Virus record (IMG/VR): IMGVR_UViG_3300044729_002487
Coordinates: 1 to 64,000 of that record
Reading direction: 5' to 3' (one strand)
Length of the DNA: 64,000 nt
Origin: a virus
In this document: positions 11,075-20,500 of the stretch, in pieces
Position numbering within the stretch: the first letter of the stretch is position 1
Layout: each line of letters opens with the position of its first letter
Notes under the pieces: generated by a model
Databases searched by the model: none
The model's input: only the letters and a program-made list of their open reading frames with translations
What the model was told of the DNA's origin: nothing
Made by a program: the position numbers and the translations under genes

Positions 11075-12853
11075 ATGCCTATTACACCGTCAGTATTTAG
11101 ACCGATACGTAGAAACGATATACACCAAAGACCATTTAAAGCATATAAAAACTATGTTGTAAATGACTTTGGTGCCATCGATGAAAAATTCGGTGTACAA
11201 CGTGCTTCACATAAAAAATTTACTGCCCATGTAGGTGATGATACATATCGGTATCCAAAAAATTCTACTGATAGTACAAACCAACATGTTGTATGGAAAT
11301 GGATAGATAATCGATATTATCGTTATCCATATGACCAAACAAGGTGTATGGAATTAACAGATGAAAATACTGTCGAAAAAAGATACTTTATGACAGCATC
11401 TATAATTACTGTACCATATCATCAAATGGGCGAACGAATAAAACCGGGTTCATTAACGTTCTCATCTTATATATCAGGATCGGCGACAAACTTATTAAAT
11501 AAAGTTTTTCAAGTAACCGGATCTGATGACAGTCATGGTAATTTACGTGATATACAAATATCAACTGCATCATTTGCGTTACCAAATAGATGTATGATGT
11601 ATTTTCATTTTAATGATCAGTTTAGAAAATTTGATGACAATTTTGGTCAGTTAAGGACAAACGATTCTATACCGTATAATCTTAAACGACGTATATATAA
11701 TGCAAAAGCATCAAACGTTGTAATTGAACGAGGTGTTAGTACGTTTGTTTCACATAGTTTATATGTACCGTCCGGCCTATCCGGATATTTTTCAAGTAGT
11801 TTAAACTCATATGTAAAATTAAATGACAATCAATTATTTGAACAATTTCAGCGATGTGATCAATGGTTATTATCGTTTTGGATTAAACCTAAGAATTTAA
11901 CTAGTACCGGTAGTATAATAAGTAAAATTGCAAATATCAATGAACAATATTATGATAACATTGATAAACGTAGAAAGATACGTGAAGTAAACAAAGGAAT
12001 ACCGGTACCGGGCAAAAATTTTGCAAATTATCGTACGCCATTTCATATCTCGTTAATTGGTAATAAAATACATTTTCAAGCATCTGATGGTTTACGACAA
12101 ATGCATTTATCTGCATCACTTAATTTACGAGATGGTTGGGCACATGTAGCTGTTGCTAATTCAGCATCTTTATGTAAAATGTATGTTAACGGAAATCTTA
12201 CTGGTAGTGAAGGACGTATACCAATTGATTCGACAGCTAATGATGCAAATGTACTTATTGGCACTGATACATTAGATACGACTAGACAATATACTTTTAA
12301 CGGTAATATTGCAGAAGTACGGATGTACGATTATGCATTATCTCAGCCACAAATTAAATCGTTAGCTAATATAGATTTTTATACAGGTTCTATATATCAG
12401 ACAAATGTTTTTGGTAACGTCTTTTACCGCAATGGCGCTGTTGTAATGTCATCGCCAATGCCAAAATATCATGACGTATTATTTGTCAAACCAACCGGTT
12501 CGATGAATCAATTTAAAATGACATACAAAGGACAGCATACTATTTACGAAAATGAAGTAATGGTACGTATACCAAAAAATGCATTTAATATATCTACTAA
12601 TCCATCATCTGTATACAGACCGGCTGCTGGAATTGATAATGGATGTAACACTACTGGCGGTAATGCTGAGAAATTTTTACGACCAGGCGATTACCGAAAA
12701 ACCATGTTTATATCAGGTACAGCTTTTCCATATATTACAACTGTCGGTTTATATAATGAACAAGGTCAATTATTAGCAGTTGGTAAAATGGCAGAGCCGA
12801 TTCAAAAACGAGATGATGTTGATATGAACATTGTAATACGCTGGGACTATTAA
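11075..12853 (+). CDS. Virion structural protein with LamG (concanavalin-like) domain
   Basis: 592 aa. Residues about 258-432 form a LamG/Laminin_G_3-like domain: WLLSFWIKPK at its start, then DGWAHVAVANSASLCKMYVN, and finally FNGNIAEVRMYDYALS. All three are hallmark positions of this jelly-roll family, which binds carbohydrates or proteins. The C-terminal module (about 552-579, YITTVGLYNEQGQLLAVGKM) is shared with the upstream protein. No clear SD; the start lies 11 nt after the previous stop, so coupling is likely. A surface-exposed virion protein, possibly contacting host glycans (inference). Confidence 0.7.
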   Translation: MPITPSVFRPIRRNDIHQRPFKAYKNYVVNDFGAIDEKFGVQRASHKKFTAHVGDDTYRYPKNSTDSTNQHVVWKWIDNRYYRYPYDQTRCMELTDENTVEKRYFMTASIITVPYHQMGERIKPGSLTFSSYISGSATNLLNKVFQVTGSDDSHGNLRDIQISTASFALPNRCMMYFHFNDQFRKFDDNFGQLRTNDSIPYNLKRRIYNAKASNVVIERGVSTFVSHSLYVPSGLSGYFSSSLNSYVKLNDNQLFEQFQRCDQWLLSFWIKPKNLTSTGSIISKIANINEQYYDNIDKRRKIREVNKGIPVPGKNFANYRTPFHISLIGNKIHFQASDGLRQMHLSASLNLRDGWAHVAVANSASLCKMYVNGNLTGSEGRIPIDSTANDANVLIGTDTLDTTRQYTFNGNIAEVRMYDYALSQPQIKSLANIDFYTGSIYQTNVFGNVFYRNGAVVMSSPMPKYHDVLFVKPTGSMNQFKMTYKGQHTIYENEVMVRIPKNAFNISTNPSSVYRPAAGIDNGCNTTGGNAEKFLRPGDYRKTMFISGTAFPYITTVGLYNEQGQLLAVGKMAEPIQKRDDVDMNIVIRWDY

Positions 12854-12861
12854 CCCTTAGC

Positions 12862-12869
12862 ATATTTAT
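12862..12869 (+). promoter_or_regulatory. ATATTTAT late-promoter-like element
   Basis: Perfect copy, 16 nt before the endonuclease I ATG, with AAGG in between. Confidence 0.5.
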
Positions 12870-12885
12870 ACTAAAAGGTTATATC

Positions 12886-13293
12886 ATGTCATGGAATTCA
12901 TCATCAAAGGCTAGACGCAATGCTATAAAACATGGTTACAGGTCCGGATTTGAACATATCATCTCAGATCAATTAACAGAGGCTAAAGTTGAATTTGGCT
13001 ATGAAGATACTGTAATCAATTATATTAAGCCAGAAACTAAACACAAATATACAGTTGACTTTAGATTACCAAATGGCATTCTAATCGAAACAAAAGGACG
13101 TTGGACAGCCGATGACCGTAAGAAGCATTTACTTGTCAAGAAGCAACATCCTACCGTAGATATAAGAATAATTTTTCAATCGGCCAAAACAAAAATAAGA
13201 AAAGGTTCAAAAACATCGTACGGCGATTTTTGTGACAAGTACGGAATTCAATGGGCGGAAAAAAAGATTCCGGAAAGTTGGTTAAAAGGTTGA
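12886..13293 (+). CDS. T7-type endonuclease I (Holliday junction resolvase)
   Basis: 135 aa, close to the 149 aa of T7 gp3. The core matches T7 endonuclease I closely: SGFEHIISDQL at the N-terminus, YTVDFRLPNGILIETKGRW carrying the PD-(D/E)xK-like catalytic Asp, Glu and Lys, then DDRKKHLLVKKQHP, and TSYGDFCDKYGI near the end. The family cleaves branched DNA (Holliday junctions, replication forks), acting as a dimer during recombination and before packaging. T4 itself uses the unrelated gp49 for this job. It sits directly upstream of primase and the Mre11-Rad50 fusion, a coherent recombination cassette. The AAGG SD supports the start. Confidence 0.93.
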   Translation: MSWNSSSKARRNAIKHGYRSGFEHIISDQLTEAKVEFGYEDTVINYIKPETKHKYTVDFRLPNGILIETKGRWTADDRKKHLLVKKQHPTVDIRIIFQSAKTKIRKGSKTSYGDFCDKYGIQWAEKKIPESWLKG

Positions 13294-13320
13294 TTCTTTG
13301 AGAAAATTTTAATATATTTA
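13289..13320 (+). promoter_or_regulatory. Host-type promoter (GTTG-N20-TATATTTA)
   Basis: GTTG at 13289-13292, a 20-nt spacer containing CTTTGAGAAAA, and TATATTTA at 13313-13320. It aligns without gaps to the four other 32-bp elements in this window; the -33 element is slightly degenerate (GTTG for TTTG). It starts just inside the end of the endonuclease I gene and would give a leader of about 90 nt for primase. Confidence 0.65.
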
Positions 13321-13363
13321 ATGTATTAATAAATTTGTATGAATGTATATGAATACAACATTG

Positions 13364-13378
13364 ACATATGAAATATGT
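13364..13378 (+). promoter_or_regulatory. Inverted repeat in the primase leader
   Basis: ACATAT-GAA-ATATGT, a perfect 6-bp inverted repeat with a 3-nt centre, inside the AT-rich leader between the promoter and the primase ATG. It could be an operator or a weak hairpin; AT-rich sequence makes chance occurrence possible. Confidence 0.3.
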
Positions 13379-13417
13379 AATGAAAATAATTAATATAATT
13401 AATATTAATATATAATA

Positions 13418-14344
13418 ATGAGTAACTTTCCGATAATCACGCTTCTCGAAACGGTGTTAGGTAAAGGGCGCATTTCAACGAACGATAACGTCGCATTTAA
13501 CTGTCCTTTTTGTCATCACCATAAAAAGAAACTTGAAGTTAATATCACATCTCAACATTGGCATTGTTGGGTTTGTAATGCAGCTGGACGTAAGTTACCT
13601 TTATTATTACGGCGGTTAAATGTTGATAGAACAAAGATATCTCAATTAACTGTAATGTTAGAAGACGTTGAATATAAACCAAAAACAACGACTACGAATA
13701 CTCCGGTATTATCATTACCTGAAGGATTTAAACCATTATGGATTCTTAATACTAATTCTCCAGATTTTAGAAATGCAATTCATTATCTACGTGGTAGAGG
13801 TATTACAATTTATGATATACTTAAATATCGAATTGGATATTGTGAATCCGGAGCGTACGCTGGCAAAATAATCATTCCGAGCTTCGATGCCAATGGAAGT
13901 TTGAATTATTTTGTATCACGTGCATTTTATAAAGATGATTTACAGAAACATAAGAATCCAGCATTTTCAAAAGATATCATTGGATTTGAATTACATATCA
14001 ATTGGGAAATGCCAATCATCTTAGTCGAAGGCGCATTTGATGCAATTGCCATACGACGCAATGCCATTCCATTATTTGGTAAGACAATATCAGATACATT
14101 GAAAAAGCGTGTAATTGAAAGAAAGGTTAAAACAATTTATATTTGTTTAGATAATGATGCTCGTAAACAAGCATTGGAAACGGCTGAGTATTTTATTTCA
14201 AATGGTATACATGTACATTTCGTTGACTTACCTACGGGCGATCCAAGTGAATTAGGATTTGCTCAAGTAAAAGATATCATCGAAGATACAATTGAATTAA
14301 CAGCAGATAAATTAATGCAAGAAAAAATATTATGCAGACTATAA
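13418..14344 (+). CDS. DNA primase (DnaG/gp61-like)
   Basis: 308 aa. An N-terminal zinc finger with C29-x2-C32 and C50-x2-C53 (NCPFCHHH and HCWVCNAAG) matches the CHC2 family. A Toprim-type catalytic region follows: ILVEGAFDAIAI holds the conserved Glu and TIYICLDNDARK the DxD-like acidic pair. It makes RNA primers for lagging-strand synthesis. At 308 aa it is similar in size to T4 gp61 and has no fused helicase, so a separate helicase must lie outside the window. No SD; the leader is very AT-rich. Its end overlaps the next gene by 13 nt. Confidence 0.88.
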   Translation: MSNFPIITLLETVLGKGRISTNDNVAFNCPFCHHHKKKLEVNITSQHWHCWVCNAAGRKLPLLLRRLNVDRTKISQLTVMLEDVEYKPKTTTTNTPVLSLPEGFKPLWILNTNSPDFRNAIHYLRGRGITIYDILKYRIGYCESGAYAGKIIIPSFDANGSLNYFVSRAFYKDDLQKHKNPAFSKDIIGFELHINWEMPIILVEGAFDAIAIRRNAIPLFGKTISDTLKKRVIERKVKTIYICLDNDARKQALETAEYFISNGIHVHFVDLPTGDPSELGFAQVKDIIEDTIELTADKLMQEKILCRL

Positions 14345-17300
14345 ACATTGGAATAGATAAGATTGATAAAATCTTTCATATAGCAGATGTACACGTACGT
14401 AACGTAAACCGCCATAAAGAATATTCAGAAGTCTTCAAACGGCTGTATACATACATTCGAAAAAATAAAACAGCGAATAGTATTATTTATGTGGCTGGTG
14501 ATGTAGTACATGCTAAAACAGATATGTCACCGGAATTAGTCCATATGGTATCAGATTTTTTCAAATCATTAGCCGACATTGCGCCTACTATATTAATCAC
14601 CGGAAACCATGATTGTAACTTAAATAACTCTAATCGTTTGGATGCCTTGTCTCCCATTGTTAGAGCCTTAAATCATTCATCCTTACACTATCTTAAAGAC
14701 AACGATGTATATGAGATATCGAATGTACACTTTAACGTTATGTCAGTGTTTGAAAAGCCAGCAAATTATATAAAAGCCACAGATTTTAATGGTAAAATAA
14801 AAATTGCATTACACCATGGAGCTGTAAATTCTGCGACAACTGACTTAGGAATTACCTTAAGTAACACACATGTCACTACTGATTTATTCGCCGGACATGA
14901 TTTAGTATTGTTAGGTGATATACATAAAATGCAATTTTTAGATGATAAAAAACGAATTGCATATCCTGGATCGTTGATTCAACAAAATCACGGCGAAGGA
15001 TTGGTACATGGTATATTTGAATGGTGCCTAAATGATTTTTCAGCAAAGTTTGTTGAAATTGAAAATACCTATGGATATTATACATTTGAAGTTGAAAATG
15101 GTAAAATTCTTAATCCATCTGATAAGGTACCGAAAAAACCGCGTATACGTATCAAAGTGAAAGATACCGATTCTGCAGATCTTAAACGTATCATTTCAGA
15201 AATACGTACACAATATAAAGTACAAGAAGTAGCTATTCATAAAATTCATTCATTGAATAGTGGACAAGCACAACAGAAAGTTGGGTTTGGAAATATACGC
15301 GATGTAGAATGGCAAAACAAAATTATTACAGAGTATTTAGAAAATGAACAAGGGTTAGATGACCAGATGTTAGATGTTGTAAGGCATATTAATAGAACTG
15401 TTCATTCTAAATTACCTGAATCTGAAATGACTCGTAACGTTGTATGGTCACCTAAGACATTTGAGTTTTCGAATATGTTTAGTTATGGCGAAGATAACTC
15501 AATTGATTTTTCAAATATATCTGGGGTTAATGGATTATTTGCACCTAATGCTAGTGGTAAATCAACATTATTAGATGCATTGGCATTTTGTTGTTTTGAC
15601 CGGTGTAGCCGTACAACAAAGGCAGTGCATGTATTAAATAATAAAAAGACGACGTTTACATGTAAATTAAATTTTGAATTAGATGGTCGTGATTATTATA
15701 TCGAACGCCGCGGAAAGAAACAATCTAACGGACATGTAAAAGTTGATGTAGATTTTTGGACTATTGGTGACTCTGGTGAAGAAGTGTTGCTGAATGGCGA
15801 ACAACGTGATAATACAAATAAAATTATACGTAAGTATATTGGTTCATATGATGACTTTATTTTAACAGCATTATCATTGCAAAGTAATAATACTGGGTTT
15901 ATTGACATGTCTCAACGTGAACGAAAAGAATTGTTAACTCAGTTTTTAGATATCGATGTTTTTGAATTACAGTATCAGATTGCTGCTGAAGATATTCGCG
16001 AAACATCGGCATTAATTCGTGAGTATAAACGCCATGATTATAGTACAATATTATCTGATGCTGAAAAGACACTTGACCAATTATCTGCTCCATATGAACG
16101 AATGAAACAGGAAAAGTTAGAACATGATAAAATGGTTACTGACTTAAATGATATTATCATATCACTTACAAAAGAGATAAAAACTATATCAGATGATGTT
16201 ATTGATCCAACTGTAGTTGAAAAAGAATTAGAAGATTTAGAAATAGCAGAATCCGATTTATTTGATACAATAAAGACGACAAAATCAGAATGGCGTAATT
16301 GGAATGCAACTATAGCTGATTGTGATTTACGTATAGCAAAATTTGATAAACAGGCGTTAATTGATGAAGTGCAAACAATTAACAATTATATTAAAGAACG
16401 TTCTGACTTAGATAGTAAACAACAGTTAGTTGCTGCTCGAATTGATCATGCCAAAGATATGGTATCAAAATTAAATAATCATAAATGGGATCCGAACTGC
16501 GAATTTTGTATGGCAAATCCATGGCTACAAGACACTCAATCAGTTGCCAAAGAATTACCATCATTGGAAACAGAATACGATGTAATTGATACTGCAAAAA
16601 CGCGTTTAACAGATTTAATCGATCAATCCGAAGCGGAATATGATTTGATTAAATTAGGTCAAATTGAAGATGAAAAATCGAATGCGGTTTGGCAAACTGC
16701 TACTTATGATAAACAGTTAGAAATATTAAAATCAAAATCTGAATTACACGTTTCTCGTAAGGAACAGGCTAATGAAAAATTAAATCGTTGTAGACAACAT
16801 GAAGCTGATTTAAAATTTAATGTACAAAAAACAAAAGAAATTGAAGAAGTTACATCAGAACGTGATGATTTAATTATTGAAATAAAATCTTTAGAAGATA
16901 GTATTTTATCTATATCTGGTAAAATTCAAGTCGCAGAGCAATCCAAACAAAATGCAATTCAGTCAATTGATCGATTGCAAGAACTTGAAACTCAATATAA
17001 AGGTTTTGAATATTATTTACAAGCAATAAAACGTGATGGTGTTCCGTATCAATTGATTACAAAAGCTTTACCTCAAATTGAAGCAGAGATAAATAATATT
17101 TTAACTCAGGTAGTTGATTTTTCAATGATATTAGAAACGGATGGTAAGAACATTAATGGTTATATCGTATATGATTCTGATAATTTCTGGCCATTAGAAT
17201 TGACATCTGGAATGGAAAAGTTTATTGCATCATTGGCAATACGTACATCATTGATAAATACGACATCATTACCACGTCCAAATTTCTTAGCAATTGATGA

Positions 17301-17478
17301 AGGATTTGGCGTGTTAGATTCTGAAAATTTGAATAACATGTATCTGTTATTTGATTATTTAAAATCTCAATTTGGGTTTGTGTTATGCATTTCTCATATT
17401 GATGCTATGCGAGATGTTGTAGATAAATTAATTGAAATCAAAAAAGTTAACGGATACTCTAAAATAAACTATTCTTGA
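14332..17478 (+). CDS. Fused Mre11-Rad50 (SbcD-SbcC; gp47-gp46) recombination nuclease
   Basis: 1048 aa. Residues 1-260 are a metallophosphoesterase like SbcD/gp47: D19-V-H21, G56-D57, GNHD at 91-94, H161-H162 and GDIH at 195-198. Residues about 370 onward are an SbcC/gp46-type ATPase: Walker A PNASGKST at 405-412, Q-loop around LQSNN, two coiled-coil arms, a zinc hook C723-x2-C726 at the coil tip, the signature LTSGMEKF and Walker B FLAIDEGFG. In T4 these are two separate proteins (339 and 560 aa); here they are one chain with no stop or internal restart. The complex resects DNA ends for recombination-dependent replication. Confidence 0.95.
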   Translation: MQTINIGIDKIDKIFHIADVHVRNVNRHKEYSEVFKRLYTYIRKNKTANSIIYVAGDVVHAKTDMSPELVHMVSDFFKSLADIAPTILITGNHDCNLNNSNRLDALSPIVRALNHSSLHYLKDNDVYEISNVHFNVMSVFEKPANYIKATDFNGKIKIALHHGAVNSATTDLGITLSNTHVTTDLFAGHDLVLLGDIHKMQFLDDKKRIAYPGSLIQQNHGEGLVHGIFEWCLNDFSAKFVEIENTYGYYTFEVENGKILNPSDKVPKKPRIRIKVKDTDSADLKRIISEIRTQYKVQEVAIHKIHSLNSGQAQQKVGFGNIRDVEWQNKIITEYLENEQGLDDQMLDVVRHINRTVHSKLPESEMTRNVVWSPKTFEFSNMFSYGEDNSIDFSNISGVNGLFAPNASGKSTLLDALAFCCFDRCSRTTKAVHVLNNKKTTFTCKLNFELDGRDYYIERRGKKQSNGHVKVDVDFWTIGDSGEEVLLNGEQRDNTNKIIRKYIGSYDDFILTALSLQSNNTGFIDMSQRERKELLTQFLDIDVFELQYQIAAEDIRETSALIREYKRHDYSTILSDAEKTLDQLSAPYERMKQEKLEHDKMVTDLNDIIISLTKEIKTISDDVIDPTVVEKELEDLEIAESDLFDTIKTTKSEWRNWNATIADCDLRIAKFDKQALIDEVQTINNYIKERSDLDSKQQLVAARIDHAKDMVSKLNNHKWDPNCEFCMANPWLQDTQSVAKELPSLETEYDVIDTAKTRLTDLIDQSEAEYDLIKLGQIEDEKSNAVWQTATYDKQLEILKSKSELHVSRKEQANEKLNRCRQHEADLKFNVQKTKEIEEVTSERDDLIIEIKSLEDSILSISGKIQVAEQSKQNAIQSIDRLQELETQYKGFEYYLQAIKRDGVPYQLITKALPQIEAEINNILTQVVDFSMILETDGKNINGYIVYDSDNFWPLELTSGMEKFIASLAIRTSLINTTSLPRPNFLAIDEGFGVLDSENLNNMYLLFDYLKSQFGFVLCISHIDAMRDVVDKLIEIKKVNGYSKINYS

Positions 17479-17485
17479 TATTTAT
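17478..17485 (+). promoter_or_regulatory. ATATTTAT late-promoter-like element
   Basis: Perfect copy starting on the last base of the Mre11-Rad50 stop codon, 18 nt before the 1353-aa fibre gene, with AAGGA between. Confidence 0.55.
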
Positions 17486-17503
17486 TAGAAAGGACTATAG
17501 TTT

Positions 17504-20500
17504 ATGCCATTACGGAAAAAAGCTAGTAAAATAAATCTTGCCGAAACGTTCACGTATGTTACTCGTGATACGTCCCCAACATCGGATCGTTATTTTGGTA
17601 TTGTTAAATTTCCGGATAGATTAACTGCTGGTAAAAACTTATTTAAGTTACGTATTAACAATACAAACTTTGTAGAGAATAGCCAGATTCATATTGAAAT
17701 TTTAGATTTTAACGGTGAACCGATATATTGGGAGCCATTGTATTATATTGAAAAAGATGGTACGCGAGTCATTGCTATTTATATCTATCCTGAAACCGCG
17801 CCCGGTAACGCAACTATTTATGTAGCCGGCCGTTTACGCGAAGGCGGAGGTACTGGTTTGCCATTTAGCCGTGATTTTAATTCACCACAGCATGCCGATA
17901 TTCCAAATATATTATGGAGTCGTACAGTACCAGTTGCGCCATTTGCATCAAATGATTCTGAAATAATATTTACTACTCAACCAAAATTAACGATAAGTGA
18001 AGTTGTACAGCCATATTTACAACCAACTAATTTAACAAATGTATTTACTCGAGTATCTGCATCTGCAAATGCAACATTGACAATTGTACCTCAGCCAAGT
18101 ACAACGACACAAACACCTGCAGTACCAGCATCGCCGGAAGGAGCATTATCAGCAGGTACACCTAATTTTGGAAAACAGTTTTTTGATATATCGACTATAC
18201 AAACAGCATTACAGCAATCCAATAATTCACAAATGGATTCGCCTCCATTAAATACATTGTCCGGATTTTCTAAATTAACTACTACAAACTTTCCATTATC
18301 AAAATCAATGGAAGGTGGTGTTTTAGTCATTAACAATCCGATTATATCGGTACCGCCGTTGACCGGTCGAAATTCGGCAAATAAAGTAATTCCTGGCAGT
18401 CAAACATCTACACAATGGAATAATAATACAGTAAATGCCGTTAGTAATCAAACATTGTCTGGTTCATACAAATTTGCTATTACACAAGTTATAAATTCGA
18501 CTACGGCTCGCGTTGCGCAATTTGCTGGATTTGCAAATGATGATGATAATACAAATGGACCATGGGCGGTACAGATAAGAAAAGGTCCGGTAACAACATT
18601 GAATTCTCCGACTGGTATAGTACGTGTACAACCTGCTACACAAACTATTAATCGTATAGAATCTGCGACATCATTTACTGCTAGTTTTACTAAACCAACA
18701 CAAGTTATTTATACTCAAAATTCATCGTCATTTGCTGATATAATTTTAGCTAATACTGAACCAGCGACTGGCGATGTATACCGTATAAAGACATTATATA
18801 AACCTAGTGGATTCTTTGGTGATTTCATTGATTTAGGTGATACAATACTAGAACGGCAAAACATTTTAATTGATAGTAGTTCATTAGAAACAAATATAGC
18901 CGTAGGATCTGCATATGAACAATTTGGTAACTTTGAAAGTTTACAAGAAATAAATACATATTGGTCTGCATCTTCTGTCGGTAATTTAGCTGCCAATCCA
19001 ATGGCATTGGCATATAATGAAGATATATTAATAGGAAGTGCTGATTTACGTACTAATTGGTCAGGTATTAATCAATATACTGCCTCAATTGGCGCAGCAT
19101 CGTTATTCCAGATAAAAAAATTATATCGACCGATAATTTATAAAGATACTACATATATTGTAAATTTTCAAGTCGGATTACCAAATGATATAAAATTATA
19201 TAATTCATTAGATCCAAACATATTAAATAATAGACTTGATGTATACATATCAGGATCATCAGTTACACCAGAGACAGAAACTCTTAACGTTTCTATAGGC
19301 GATGTATTTGTTGAACGTAATATACCAGCTACATTAACTGGAGTATTCGCAGATGGTAAACAGTTAGGAACTCGTATTGGTTCTGTTCGTTGCAAATCTA
19401 TACCAAAGGCAACTGCTACAGTTACATTACAATTCAAGGCCTTAAAAACCGGGCCGATGGATATTAAATTTGTTACTCGTCGCGGTACTTGGCTTGTAGG
19501 TGAAATTGAAGTATTAGCTGATAAACAAACAGGATTCTCACCTAATTATGTACGTGTATTCAAGCGTATTCCGACTGAACATTTAAAGACTCCATTAACG
19601 TTTAAGTTTCAATATTATGATTTTCGTGGTAATAAAGCCGATTTAGAGACAATTGCATATGGTGCTATTTTTAAAGGTGGTAACGTTTATATCGACGGAA
19701 ATAACAATTTAATGACAGGTTCTACATATATCGGTAACACTGTAGGATCTGGAATTGAAATGGCTGGTGTAAGTTCAGGTTATTTACGATCAGTTGGTTA
19801 TAAAGGATTTACATCTGCATCATTAGGTAAAGGTCCTGGCGGATTTTTAATGTGGTCTGGGTCAAACAATTTAACGGTAGGTGTTGATACATATTTAGGT
19901 GTTGGGTTAGAATTGATTGCAGGATCTGGTAGTTATTTCCGATATAGAACAAATCCATCAGAAATAATTGTACAGACGGATAAATTTTTCTTTGGTTCTC
20001 AAAATCAATATATAAGTGGTGCTAATGGTAACATTGAAATATCATCATCTAATTTTCATTTAGATGCCAATGGTAATGTTACAATGCAAGGTACTATAAC
20101 AGCTACTGCTGGTAACATTGGTGGATTTACTATTAAGTCATCATCATTGGCATCTTCTAACGGAAATATGTTTATTAGCGGTTCACCATTAATTGGTGGC
20201 GTTAACAATCGTCGATACATGTTTATTTCTGCATCGCGATTTAATGTTAAACAGAATGGTGATATATCTGGCTCTCAAGTATTGTTTACTGGAGGTAAGG
20301 TAGGAGGATTCCGTATCACTAATCAAGTTATTTCTGGCGCTAACATTATTATTGATTCGGCCGGTAGTATACGAACAGGTAATTATATTCCAGATTTACA
20401 AGGATGGGCAATTACATCCACCGGTAATGGATTTGCTGAATTTGAAAATGCTAAAATACGTGGTACTTTATCAACAGCTGTATTTGAAAAACAGTCTGTT

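Noticed and set aside
13361-13399. TTGACA and TATAAT boxes suggesting a sigma70 promoter before primase
   Set aside because: The spacing is 27 nt, far from 17, and the region is so AT-rich that both boxes may occur by chance; the upstream 32-bp element is a better promoter.
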